Shown here piece after piece: positions 10,328 through 19,019 of a DNA stretch of 64,000 nt. The notes below the pieces were generated by a model. It saw only the letters and a list, made by a program, of their open reading frames with translations. It was not told the origin of the DNA and did no database searches. How positions within the stretch are numbered: the first letter of the stretch is position 1; each line of letters starts with the position of its first letter. This DNA comes from Novosphingobium lindaniclasticum LE124 (lineage in GTDB: Bacteria; Pseudomonadota; Alphaproteobacteria; Sphingomonadales; Sphingomonadaceae), in NCBI RefSeq assembly GCF_000445125.1, contig NZ_ATHL01000089.1, positions 20,041 through 84,040 on the forward strand, written 5' to 3'. A program made the position numbers and the translations under genes.

Positions 10328-11230
10328 TTAGCCCGCAGGCAGGAGCTTACGGTCGCTGGCGATGCGGTTCATCGCCTTTTGCAGCTTCTCGAACGCGCGC
10401 ACCTCGATCTGGCGGACACGCTCGCGGCTGACGCGGTAGACCTGGCTCAGTTCCTCGAGCGTCTTCGGGTCTTCGGTCAGGCGGCGTTCCATCAGGATGT
10501 CGCGCTCACGCTCGTTGAGGCCGTCCATGGCCTCGACCAGCATGGCGTGACGCACGGTGGCTTCCTCGGCATCCGCGACGGTTTCGTCCTGGAGCGGACG
10601 GTCGTCCGCGAGAACGTCCTGCCACTGGCCTTCGCCTTCCTCGCGCAGGGAGACGTTCAGCGAGGCATCGCCGCCCATCATCATGCGCCGGTTCATGTTG
10701 ACCACTTCCTGCTCGGAAACGCCGAGCGTGGTCGCGATCTTTGCGAGGTCGTCCGGATGAAGGTCGGAATCCTCGTAGGCGTCGAGGTTCTTCTTCATCC
10801 GGCGAAGGTTGAAGAACAGCTTCTTCTGCGCGGCGGTGGTGCCCATCTTCACGAGCGACCACGAACGCAGGATGTACTCTTGAATCGATGCCTTGATCCA
10901 CCACATAGCGTAAGTGGCGAGGCGGAAGCCCCGATCGGGTTCGAACTTCTTCACACCCTGCATGAGGCCGATGTTGCCTTCGGAGATCAGTTCCGAGACC
11001 GGCAGGCCGTAGCCGCGGTAACCCATCGCGATCTTCGCAACAAGGCGAAGGTGGCTGGTCACCAGCTGGCCGGCAGCCGCCGGATCCTCATGCTCCTTGT
11101 AGCGCTTGGCGAGCATGTATTCCTGCTCGGGCGCGAGAAGGGGGAACTTGCGGATCTCGGACAGGTAGCGGTTGAGGCTCTGCTCGCCGCCCAGTGCCGG
11201 CACCGCCGGGAGATTACGTTCCTTGCTCAC
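10328..11230 (-). CDS. rpoH: RNA polymerase heat-shock sigma factor RpoH (sigma-32)
   Basis: This 300-residue sigma factor shows region 2 (EGNIGLMQGVKKFEPDRGFRLATYAMWWIKASIQEYIL), the RpoH box QKKLFFNLR that separates sigma-32 from housekeeping sigmas, and region 4 (LNERERDILMERRLTEDPKTLEELSQVYRVSRERVRQIEVRAFEKLQ). It directs transcription of chaperone and protease genes; a matching promoter precedes clpB at 44192 in this window. The start is GTG with AAGGA 7-8 nt upstream. It lies 94 nt downstream of rluD on the same strand, so partial read-through from rluD is possible. A strong terminator follows. Confidence 0.97.
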   Translation of the reverse strand: MSKERNLPAVPALGGEQSLNRYLSEIRKFPLLAPEQEYMLAKRYKEHEDPAAAGQLVTSHLRLVAKIAMGYRGYGLPVSELISEGNIGLMQGVKKFEPDRGFRLATYAMWWIKASIQEYILRSWSLVKMGTTAAQKKLFFNLRRMKKNLDAYEDSDLHPDDLAKIATTLGVSEQEVVNMNRRMMMGGDASLNVSLREEGEGQWQDVLADDRPLQDETVADAEEATVRHAMLVEAMDGLNERERDILMERRLTEDPKTLEELSQVYRVSRERVRQIEVRAFEKLQKAMNRIASDRKLLPAG

Positions 11231-11324
11231 AATATCCGTCCTTTCCGGTCGGCCCGCGGTCGAAGACCCTTGCGAGGCGTCTTAGCTTGGGGCCACCTTT
11301 TAAAGATAGCACATTAATCCGATT

Positions 11325-12269
11325 TCAGTGTCGCAGTTCATCGATCAGTGTCCGCATGTCGTCGGGCAACGGGCTGATGAAATGGACGTTCTCTCCTGTA
11401 ACGGGATGGACGAAGCCAAGTTCCGCAGCATGAAGAGCTTGTCGGGTGAAACCGAGCCGCTGAAGAATCGGGCGAATCGCTGAAGGTGTACGACCATATA
11501 CAGGGTCTCCCAGTAGCGAATGGCCGATTGACGACATGTGAACGCGCACCTGATGGGTGCGCCCGGTTTCCAGGCGGCACTCCACCAGACTCGCGTTCTT
11601 CAGGGCTTCGAGCGTGCGGTAATGGGTTACTGCATGTTTGCCGCGCCCATCCTCCACCAGCGCCATCTTCTTGCGATTGACGCTCGATCGGGCGATCGCC
11701 CCGCGCACCGTTCCGGCGGCCGGGATCGGGCGACCGGACACGACGGCCCGGTAGGCGCGTGCGATCGAATGGTCCGCGAACTGCACCGCCAGCCCTTCGT
11801 GCGCCTTGTCCGTCTTGGCCACCACCAGCAGGCCCGAGGTGTCCTTGTCGATCCGATGGACGATCCCGGGCCGCGCTACCCCGCCGATGCCGGAAAGCTG
11901 GCCTCGGCAATGATGGAGCAGGGCATTGACCAAAGTGCCGTCGAGATTGCCCGCAGCCGGATGGACGACCAGACCCGCCGGCTTGTCCACGATGATCAGG
12001 TATTCGTCCTCGAACACGACGTTGAGCGGAATGTCCTGCGCGACCGCTTCGGCCGGGGCGGCTTCGGGCACGTCGATCGCGAAAGCCGTGCCGCCCGCCA
12101 CCTTGAGCGAGGCCTGCGAGACCGGCTTGCCCGCCAGCAAGATGCGGCCTTCGCTCATCAGCGCCTTGATGCGTTCGCGCGAAAGTCCGCTGGCGTCGGC
12201 CAGCGCCCTGTCCAATCGGCCGCCTTCGCTGCCGATGAACCCCTGAATGATATTTTCGGAAGCCCCCAT
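11325..12269 (-). CDS. rluD: 23S rRNA pseudouridine synthase RluD
   Basis: This 314-residue protein has an N-terminal S4 RNA-binding domain (GRLDRALADASGLSRERIKALMSEGRILLAGK) and an RluA-type catalytic domain. The signature is GIVHRIDKDTSGLLVVAKT, whose Asp is the catalytic residue, followed by LETGRTHQVRVHMSSIGHSLLGDPVYG. RluD makes pseudouridines in helix 69 of 23S rRNA. The ATG at 12269 is chosen because the S4 domain begins right after it and a longer form would run through the divergent JAMM gene. Only 18 bp separate this start from the plus-strand ATG at 12288. Confidence 0.94.
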   Translation of the reverse strand: MGASENIIQGFIGSEGGRLDRALADASGLSRERIKALMSEGRILLAGKPVSQASLKVAGGTAFAIDVPEAAPAEAVAQDIPLNVVFEDEYLIIVDKPAGLVVHPAAGNLDGTLVNALLHHCRGQLSGIGGVARPGIVHRIDKDTSGLLVVAKTDKAHEGLAVQFADHSIARAYRAVVSGRPIPAAGTVRGAIARSSVNRKKMALVEDGRGKHAVTHYRTLEALKNASLVECRLETGRTHQVRVHMSSIGHSLLGDPVYGRTPSAIRPILQRLGFTRQALHAAELGFVHPVTGENVHFISPLPDDMRTLIDELRH

Positions 12270-12287
12270 TGCCTGTAGGATTTGGGG

Positions 12288-12713
12288 ATGAATGTTGAAG
12301 TGACAAGTGACGTGATCGCAAGATTGCGTGAAGAATCCGACAAGGCCGACCCTCAGGAGTGTTGCGGCATTCTGACGGGCCGGGAGGATCGCATAGAAGG
12401 GGCGATCCCCGCCGCCAATGTCGCCGCTGACCCTGCGCGCCACTTCGAGATCGATCCGGCCACCCTCCTGGCGGCGCACCGCGCGGCGCGACGCGGCGGT
12501 CCCGAGGTGCTGGGATACTATCACTCCCATCCCGTGGGCCACCCGGTGCCATCGGCGACGGATTGCGAACATTCCACCGGCGATTTGCGCGTTTGGGCGA
12601 TCATAGCGACCGGGCAGGTTGCATTCTGGCGCGATACCGGGAATGGATTTGCGCCCGTGACATACCATATCGTCGGGCCAACGGCCTCTCTTGGCCAGAA
12701 TCCGAATGCCTGA
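12288..12713 (+). CDS. JAMM/Mov34-family metallopeptidase (M67)
   Basis: This 141-residue single-domain protein carries the full JAMM zinc site: Glu24 (QECCG), then His79-Ser-His81, ten residues, Asp92 (HSHPVGHPVPSATD). Bacterial members cleave isopeptide or peptide bonds, for example releasing small ubiquitin-like sulfur carriers or amino acids from thiocarboxylate carrier proteins. No ThiS/MoaD-like partner lies next to it, so the substrate is unknown. The ATG at 12288 is preferred over a TTG at 12282 because AGGA lies at 12277-12280. It starts 18 bp from the divergent rluD start and is followed by chpT after 35 nt. Confidence 0.88.
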   Translation: MNVEVTSDVIARLREESDKADPQECCGILTGREDRIEGAIPAANVAADPARHFEIDPATLLAAHRAARRGGPEVLGYYHSHPVGHPVPSATDCEHSTGDLRVWAIIATGQVAFWRDTGNGFAPVTYHIVGPTASLGQNPNA

Positions 12714-12748
12714 ACTCCATCGACCGTTAAAAGGGAAGTCCCCAGTCC

Positions 12749-13390
12749 ATGACGACCAGCTCGCTCGAACTTGCCAGCCTGCTATGTTCGCGCCTGTGCC
12801 ATGACATGCTCAGCCCGGTCGGTGCGCTGACCAACGGGCTGGAGCTGCTCGCGGATGAAAAGGATCCCGAAATGCGCCAGCGCTGTTTCGAGCTACTGGA
12901 CCAGAGCGCGCGCATCTCGGCCGACAAGCTGAAGTTCTTTCGCCTCGCCTTCGGTGCGGCGGGGGGCTTCGGTGAAATGGTTCCGGTCAGCGAGGCCCGC
13001 GCCCTGATCGATGCGCTGGTGGCCAACAATGCTCGCATCGTGCTCAACTGGGCGCTCGCCAGCGACATGTTGCCCAAGCCGGCGGTGAAGACGCTGCTCA
13101 ACTTCGGCCTGATCGGCATCGAGGCCCTGCCGCGCGGCGGCACGCTCGATCTCGCGGCGGAATTCCGCGACGGCATGAGCGAGATCGTCGTGCGCGCGGC
13201 GGGCCCGCGCATCGCCTTCGATCGCGACATTGGCCGCGCCTTGGAAGGAGCTCTGCCGGAAGGCGACCTTTCAAGCCGCACGGCACCTGCGGCGATGATC
13301 CAGCAACTGGCGCACGGGCAGGGCGGCAAGCTGCAATATGCCCTGGCAGAGGATGCGCTGGTTCTCGGCGCTGTGCTGCCCGGAGCCTGA
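12749..13390 (+). CDS. chpT: Histidine phosphotransferase ChpT
   Basis: This 213-residue protein resembles a histidine kinase dimerisation domain with a degenerate ATPase domain. The phosphorylatable His18 lies in LLCSRLCHDMLSPVGALTNGLELL, the ChpT hallmark. In Caulobacter and relatives ChpT relays phosphate from CckA to CtrA and CpdR, linking cell-cycle and motility control. The C-terminal half lacks the ATP-binding N and G boxes, as expected of a phosphotransferase. It sits between the JAMM gene and the amidase gene on the same strand, with short gaps. Confidence 0.9.
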   Translation: MTTSSLELASLLCSRLCHDMLSPVGALTNGLELLADEKDPEMRQRCFELLDQSARISADKLKFFRLAFGAAGGFGEMVPVSEARALIDALVANNARIVLNWALASDMLPKPAVKTLLNFGLIGIEALPRGGTLDLAAEFRDGMSEIVVRAAGPRIAFDRDIGRALEGALPEGDLSSRTAPAAMIQQLAHGQGGKLQYALAEDALVLGAVLPGA

Positions 13391-13415
13391 TGGAATAGGG
13401 GGCGGGGAAAGGACG

Positions 13416-14120
13416 ATGAACCGCTGGCTGGTCAATCGCACGGTCGCCTCGCCCAATTTCAACGAGCGCAAGCTGCCGATTTCGATGGTCGTGCTGCACT
13501 ACACGGGCATGAAATCGGCGGCCGAGGCGCTCGAGCGGATGTGCGACCCCAAGGCAGAGGTCTCGGCGCATTACATGATCGACGAGGAGGGCGTGGTCAC
13601 TTCTCTCGTGCCGGAGAACAAGCGGGCATGGCATGCCGGGCGGTCCTACTGGCGCGGGGTGACGGACGTGAACTCCGCCTCGATCGGCATCGAGCTGGTC
13701 AATCCCGGGCACGAATGGGGCTATCGGCCGTTTCCGGAAGCGCAGATGGAAGCATTGCTTCCGCTTCTCGCCGACATCGTCAAGCGTAACGACATCCCGC
13801 GCGGCAATGTGGTTGGCCATTCCGACATCGCGCCGGCCCGCAAGCAGGACCCCGGCGAGTATTTCGACTGGGCGCGTCTGGGCGAACTCGGTCTTGCGCT
13901 GAAGATTCCCGCCGCGAAGATGAACCTTTTCTACGACAATCCCGGCGCGTTCTATCTCGCTCTGGAACGCTTCGGCTACGATATTTCCGATGGCCGGGCG
14001 GCGGTCACGGCATTCCAGCGGCGCTGGCGGCCCGAACTGATCGACGGGCAAATCGACGGCGAAATCGGCGCAATTCTGTTAGAACTGCTGTTGGAGCGGG
14101 ACACCGGCCGTGCTACGTGA
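13416..14120 (+). CDS. N-acetylmuramoyl-L-alanine amidase (AmpD/AmiD type)
   Basis: This 234-residue zinc amidase cleaves the bond between muramic acid and L-alanine. Zinc ligands appear as VVLHYTGM, WHAGRSYW and VVGHSDIAPARKQDPG; HYMIDEEG and ASIGIELVNPG are also typical of Amidase_2. The C-terminal 60 residues look like a peptidoglycan-binding domain (FGYDISDGRAAVTAFQRRWRP). No signal peptide is seen, so it could recycle cytoplasmic muropeptides like AmpD. The ATG at 13416 has GGAAAGGA just upstream and directly precedes the conserved N-terminus. Its last 30 nt overlap the probable rnpB promoter. Confidence 0.92.
   Translation: MNRWLVNRTVASPNFNERKLPISMVVLHYTGMKSAAEALERMCDPKAEVSAHYMIDEEGVVTSLVPENKRAWHAGRSYWRGVTDVNSASIGIELVNPGHEWGYRPFPEAQMEALLPLLADIVKRNDIPRGNVVGHSDIAPARKQDPGEYFDWARLGELGLALKIPAAKMNLFYDNPGAFYLALERFGYDISDGRAAVTAFQRRWRPELIDGQIDGEIGAILLELLLERDTGRAT
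14091..14119 (+). promoter_or_regulatory. Probable sigma-70 promoter of rnpB inside the amidase gene
   Basis: TTGGAG (14091-14096), a 17-nt spacer and TACGTG (14114-14119). The predicted start is about 7 nt further on, at 14126, which is the first base of the long P1 helix of RNase P RNA. The agreement of spacing and RNA end supports the call. Confidence 0.6.
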
Positions 14121-14125
14121 GCGCC

Positions 14126-14571
<446 letters not shown>

Positions 14572-14608
14572 TTTTATGACAAGGCTGGAGTCCCGCTTGT
14601 CCGCCCCT

Positions 14609-14694
14609 GTCATTGCGAGGCGGCGAAGCCGACACGGCAACCCAGAGCGGATCTGCGACGAACTCCGGAACGCTTCGCTACGCCGGAAATGACG
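14609..14694. repeat. REP/BIME-like inverted repeat
   Basis: The outer arms GTCATTGCGAGGCGGCGAAG and GCTTCGCTACGCCGGAAATGAC are imperfectly complementary and enclose about 45 nt. It is the same sequence family as 10107-10133. It lies between rnpB and the 3' end of the minus-strand metallophosphatase gene. Confidence 0.6.
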
Positions 14695-14711
14695 AAAGGA
14701 TGGCGCGCAAG

Positions 14712-15512
14712 TCAGGCTTCCGCCGCGACCTGCACGGAAATGCCGTCCGCGCCTTCGCAAGCCTGGATGAACCAGCGCTCGCTACCTTGCAGACCGATCG
14801 CGGTGAGCCGGCCGTGCATATAGGCGCCCGTATCGATGCCGACGCGGTTGCTGCGAAGGGCGGGCTCCTCGGTGATCGTATGTCCGTGAACGACAAATCC
14901 GCCGAACTCGCCATTATGGCTGAGGAAAGGCTCGCGTATCCAGCGGCAGTCATGCCCGAGCTGGTTGTCCAGCGGCGTGCCCGGACGTACCCCGGCATGG
15001 ACGAAGACATAATCTCCCAGGCGAATCATCTTCTGGAAGCTGTCGACGAAATCGAAGTCCAGCTGCGGAATGGCGTCCATCGCCGCGCGGTGCAGGTCTT
15101 CGAGTTCGGCTTCCCGCACGAAGTCCGGATCCAGGCCATAGGACAGGATCGTTTCACGGCCACCGAATTTCAGGAAGCTGCGGAAAGCATCCAGCTTGTC
15201 GCGCGAGACCAGGAGCATTTCCTCATGATTGCCCTGGATGAATTCGACGTCGCGGCGGCGGGCAAGCGCGCGGGCCGCGGCCAGCACTCCGGCACTGTCC
15301 GGCCCGCGATCGATCAGGTCGCCGAGGAGGATGACGAGGCTGCGAGCACCATTCCTTTGGCTATCGTCGCGCTCGATGGCGTCGATCAGACGCTCGAACA
15401 GGTCGAGCCGCCCGTGGATATCGCCGATCGCATAGACGCGCTGTCCGGCGGGCAGTTCGGGAAGGCGGGCGCTGGGAGCGCGGCCGAGCAGGTTTCTGAT
15501 CTTCGCTAGCAT
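14712..15512 (-). CDS. Calcineurin-like Ser/Thr protein phosphatase
   Basis: This 266-residue PPP-type metallophosphatase has the complete dinuclear-metal motif set: GDIHGR (about residues 30-35), GDLIDRGPDS, GNHEEM, then VFVHAGVRPG and VVHGHTITEEP. It resembles bacterial ApaH/PrpA-type enzymes that remove phosphate from proteins or split dinucleoside tetraphosphates; the exact substrate cannot be told. The DCRWIREPFLSHNGEFGGFVVHGH stretch is typical of single-domain bacterial Ser/Thr phosphatases. It stands alone on the minus strand with a 231-nt gap to the divergent gloA gene. Confidence 0.88.
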   Translation of the reverse strand: MLAKIRNLLGRAPSARLPELPAGQRVYAIGDIHGRLDLFERLIDAIERDDSQRNGARSLVILLGDLIDRGPDSAGVLAAARALARRRDVEFIQGNHEEMLLVSRDKLDAFRSFLKFGGRETILSYGLDPDFVREAELEDLHRAAMDAIPQLDFDFVDSFQKMIRLGDYVFVHAGVRPGTPLDNQLGHDCRWIREPFLSHNGEFGGFVVHGHTITEEPALRSNRVGIDTGAYMHGRLTAIGLQGSERWFIQACEGADGISVQVAAEA

Positions 15513-15743
15513 GCGTCGGTTCGGTTATAGAAAGCTCCGCCGCCGCCGACAAGCGGCGCGCCTTGGCTCTTGCCGCTCGTAAGGCGAGCCGTTGTTCGCT
15601 CTTGATAGCGGCGACCCGCAGTCCCATCTGCCCGTCCGCTTGACGCCTCCGGCCGGCAAGGTCACGAGGCTGACGGAAGGGGGAAAGGGTGACGCCGCTC
15701 ACCTTTACGCCCTAGATACATGCGCCGAATTGAAGGAAATCCC

Positions 15744-16172
15744 GTGACGAAGTACCTCCACACGATGATCCGCGTGACCGATCCGGACGCGACTATCCGC
15801 TTCTTCGAACTGATCGGCCTCAAGGAAACGCGCCGCTTTTCGAGCGAGCAGGGCCGCTTCACGCTCATTTATCTGGCGGTGCCGGGTGAGGAGGCGGAAG
15901 TCGAATTGACCTATAACTGGCCGGCCGAGGATGGATCCTTCGAGGAATATGCCGGAGGCCGCAATTTCGGCCATCTCGCGTTCCAGGTCGACGACATCTA
16001 CGCCACCTGCCAGACGCTCGCCGATGCCGGCGTGACGATCAACCGCCCGCCGCGCGATGGGCACATGGCCTTCGTCCGCACGCCGGACGGTATCTCGGTA
16101 GAGCTGCTTCAGGATGGCCGCCTCGATCCTGCCGAACCCTGGGCTTCGCTGCCCAACATCGGCAGCTGGTAA
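15744..16172 (+). CDS. gloA: Lactoylglutathione lyase (glyoxalase I)
   Basis: This 142-residue VOC-fold enzyme isomerises the methylglyoxal-glutathione hemithioacetal to S-lactoylglutathione. GloA signatures are visible: YLHTMIRVTD with the first metal His, VELTYNWP with a metal Glu, FGHLAFQVDD with the second His, and TPDGISVELLQ with the last Glu. The GTG at 15744 is preferred over the ATG at 15720 because GAAGGA lies 7 nt before it and the known family N-terminus is MxxLHTMxRV. Single gene; the 231-nt upstream gap shows no clear structure. Confidence 0.9.
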   Translation: MTKYLHTMIRVTDPDATIRFFELIGLKETRRFSSEQGRFTLIYLAVPGEEAEVELTYNWPAEDGSFEEYAGGRNFGHLAFQVDDIYATCQTLADAGVTINRPPRDGHMAFVRTPDGISVELLQDGRLDPAEPWASLPNIGSW

Positions 16173-16330
16173 GAACGGGTTAGTTAACATTGTGAAATAA
16201 ACGCCTGTTCATTGGTGCGGCGCGACAAGCCGCAATAGCTCCCGCTGCGCAATGAAGTTCGGATTCCTGGCGCAGAATCGCGCGCCGGTAATCCGGGCCT
16301 GGATCTTTTGCGATCTTAGCGGGGGCTAAC

Positions 16331-17743
16331 ATGGGATTGGCGGAACCAGTTCGGCAGGCGCTGTCAGGCCTGCTCATGATCGAGCAGGAATTGCTGCTCT
16401 TTGCCGGTTTCTGGGTGCTCGTCGGCACTGTCGACGAACTGGCGGTGGACTGCTGCTGGCTATGGTTCCGCCTGACGGGCCGCGCCAGGACCGGCACGAT
16501 ATCGCGTGACGAGGCTCAGGCGCCCCTGCGGGGAAAAGCTGCGATCTTCATCGCCGCCTGGCAGGAAGATCAGGTGATCGGTCATACGATCCGCCACGCG
16601 CTTTCCGCATGGCAGCAGGACGATTTCACGCTTTACGTGGGTTGCTATGGCAACGATCCCGCGACCGTCACTGCCGCGATCGAGGGCGCTGACACCGATC
16701 CCCGCATACGCGTGATCATTCATGAGCGCGCTGGCCCGACCACCAAGGCGGACTGCCTGAACCGGCTCTATCGCGCTCTTTGCGACGATGAGAAGCGATC
16801 CGGGCGCGCTTTTCGCTGCGTCATCCTCCACGATTCGGAAGACATGGTTCATGCTGCCGAACTCGCGGTGGTCGATGCGGGACTCGTTTCGGCCGATTTC
16901 GTCCAGCTTCCCGTGCGGCCGGAGCCGCAGCCGGCGTCGCGCTGGGTGGGCGGACATTACCTGGACGAATTCACCGAAGCGCATACCAAGTCGCTGGTGG
17001 TGCGGGACGGGCTCGGCGCCGCGATCCCGGCTGCTGGAGTGGGGTGCGGTTTCGCCCGCGACATGCTGGAGCGGATCGCGCAAAGTCGCCTTGCAGCCGG
17101 CAATCCCGGACCATTCGCGGCCGAGTGTCTCACCGAGGATTACGAACTCGGCGTGCTCGTCTCTCGCGCGGGAGGGCGTTCGCGATTTCTGCGGGTGCGA
17201 GACGCGCAAGGCGATCTGGTCGCGACCAGAGCCTACTTTCCGGCCCGCTTTCGGGAATCGATAAGGCAGAAGACCCGCTGGATACATGGAATCGCCTTTC
17301 AGGGCTGGGAACGGCTCGGCTGGGAGGGAGGGGGCGCAGACACCTGGATGGCCCTGCGCGATCGGCGCGGACCGCTCACCGCGATCGTACTTGCCTGCAG
17401 CTATGCGCTGATCCTGGTGGAGGGTGTTCTGGGCGTGCCGCGAATCTTCGGTTGGTCGGCAAGCATGCCGCCGCCGCCGATCCTGGGGTGGATGATCGCG
17501 ATAGGCCTGTTCAGTCTGATCTGGCGCAGTTTGATGCGGGCTCTGTTCACCGGCCGCGAATACGGCCTGGCGCAAGGGTTCTGGGCGATCCTGCGCATTC
17601 CCGTGGCCAACTACATCGCGATCATGGCGGGCCGGGATGCGCTGTCTTCCTACGTCAAGACGCTGCGAGGCGGGCAGGTCATCTGGGACAAGACGCGGCA
17701 TGACGCACATCCTGCCGCCGCCGGTGGAGTGCTTGCAGCATGA
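16331..17743 (+). CDS. Membrane glycosyltransferase, NfrB-like (GT2)
   Basis: This 470-residue processive-type GT2 enzyme has an N-terminal membrane helix (LLLFAGFWVLVGTVDELAV), catalytic motifs HDSED (167-171), TED (268-270) and QKTRW (313-317), and at least three C-terminal helices (about 350-440). The order is that of NfrB, the inner-membrane partner of the phage N4 receptor NfrA in E. coli, where the pair exports a surface polysaccharide. The protein is shorter than NfrB and has no C-terminal c-di-GMP-binding MshEN domain. The next gene overlaps by 4 nt (ATGA), pointing to a coupled partner. The sugar substrate is unknown. Confidence 0.82.
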   Translation: MGLAEPVRQALSGLLMIEQELLLFAGFWVLVGTVDELAVDCCWLWFRLTGRARTGTISRDEAQAPLRGKAAIFIAAWQEDQVIGHTIRHALSAWQQDDFTLYVGCYGNDPATVTAAIEGADTDPRIRVIIHERAGPTTKADCLNRLYRALCDDEKRSGRAFRCVILHDSEDMVHAAELAVVDAGLVSADFVQLPVRPEPQPASRWVGGHYLDEFTEAHTKSLVVRDGLGAAIPAAGVGCGFARDMLERIAQSRLAAGNPGPFAAECLTEDYELGVLVSRAGGRSRFLRVRDAQGDLVATRAYFPARFRESIRQKTRWIHGIAFQGWERLGWEGGGADTWMALRDRRGPLTAIVLACSYALILVEGVLGVPRIFGWSASMPPPPILGWMIAIGLFSLIWRSLMRALFTGREYGLAQGFWAILRIPVANYIAIMAGRDALSSYVKTLRGGQVIWDKTRHDAHPAAAGGVLAA

Positions 17744-18972
17744 GCGTGGCACAGCAATTTCGCGGTCAGCCTCTCGTCGCCCTGCTGGCGGTGCTCGCCG
17801 GCTGGATGGGCGGGCGGGTGTCGACCTGGGACGGTTCCTGGCCCACTGAAGCCAAGGCAATCCATGCTGCCCCTTTCCATTCCAGCGGCTCGATTGGACT
17901 TGGCAGTTCAGACGGCGACGAGCCCTCGGCCGGCCCGATCACTCCTCCGGGGGCAGGTCTCTACCCGCCCGGGGGATATTGGGGCGCGGGGCAGGCCGGG
18001 TATGGGGTGCCGACAGGGCAGCCCTATCCCGTGTTCGTGCGCGTACCCGTCCGGGACGGCGCCGCGAACGCGCGCGTGCCGGAAGGCGCACGGATGCCGC
18101 TGACAGGATATGGCCTGGAAGCGGGCTATGGCCCGCGGCAGCAACCCGGCTTTCGCTATGCTTCGGCGCAGTTTGCCGGCTTGGACGAAGAGCCCGTGCC
18201 CCGCGGCAATGCGCGGATGCCGACCGGCCTCCCGCCGCTCTCGCAATTAGGCGCGCAGCCTTATCCGCCTTCGACGGTCGGCCCCAATTCTGCCGCCAAG
18301 CCGCCGCTTCCCAGGCGATGGTCGGCGGACTCCTGGGCGATGTATCGTCCTGACGGCGCGGGTCCGATCACCAATGGAGTATTTCCGGCTACATATGGCG
18401 CCAGCCAGACCGGTGCCGTGTTTCGCTACAAATTCGCTCCCCGCGATCCCCGGCAGTTCACCGCCTATATGCGGACGACGACGACGCTCAATTCGGCGTT
18501 TCGACAAACCTCTGGAGCGTTGGGCTTGTCCGCAAGACCTCTTCCATCCATCCCGGTGATCGCCGCCGTCGAGGGAAGATTGACGGAGCAGGGCGGCATC
18601 CGCCGTTTCCAGCCTGCGGCGATGGTGGTCAGCGAACTGCCGCCGTTCTCTCTGCCGGGCGGGCTGCGCGGAGAGGCTTACGGGCAGGCCGGCTATGTGG
18701 CGGGAGGATTTGCCACGCCTTTCGCCGATGGGCAGTTCCGCGCCGATCGCTCGCTTTTCGCGTCGGGGGGCTTCGAAGCGCGCCTCGGTGGCGGAGTCTG
18801 GGGCGGGGTGCAGAAGGGCGCGGGCAGGTTCGATGCCGGTCCTTCGGCAATGCTCGCCTTCCCTCTGGGACGCGGGGCTTTCGGTCGTCTGGCGGCGGAC
18901 TGGCGGTTCCGCTTGGCCGGGGACGCCGAGCCGGGCTCGGGACCGGCAGTCACTCTATCCGCAGGTTTCTGA
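17740..18972 (+). CDS. Predicted outer-membrane partner, NfrA C-domain-like
   Basis: This 410-residue protein has a signal or anchor sequence (QPLVALLAVLAGWMGG), a Pro/Gly/Tyr-rich low-complexity region (about 60-200) and a C-terminal beta-rich domain ending in LSAGF. The final part, with SGGFEARLGGGVWGGVQKGA, a gap, then FDAGPSAMLAFPLGR and LAADWRFRLAGDAEPGSGP, resembles the C-terminal barrel domain of NfrA. The long TPR array of E. coli NfrA is missing. Its start overlaps the stop of the glycosyltransferase gene (ATGA). It is inferred to form the outer-membrane exit or anchoring point for the glycan. I would call it hypothetical without the neighbour. Confidence 0.62.
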   Translation: MSVAQQFRGQPLVALLAVLAGWMGGRVSTWDGSWPTEAKAIHAAPFHSSGSIGLGSSDGDEPSAGPITPPGAGLYPPGGYWGAGQAGYGVPTGQPYPVFVRVPVRDGAANARVPEGARMPLTGYGLEAGYGPRQQPGFRYASAQFAGLDEEPVPRGNARMPTGLPPLSQLGAQPYPPSTVGPNSAAKPPLPRRWSADSWAMYRPDGAGPITNGVFPATYGASQTGAVFRYKFAPRDPRQFTAYMRTTTTLNSAFRQTSGALGLSARPLPSIPVIAAVEGRLTEQGGIRRFQPAAMVVSELPPFSLPGGLRGEAYGQAGYVAGGFATPFADGQFRADRSLFASGGFEARLGGGVWGGVQKGAGRFDAGPSAMLAFPLGRGAFGRLAADWRFRLAGDAEPGSGPAVTLSAGF

Positions 18973-19019
18973 TTCCCGGCTTTCCTAGAGCCTGTTGCTG
19001 CGTTAGCGAGAGGGGTGGA

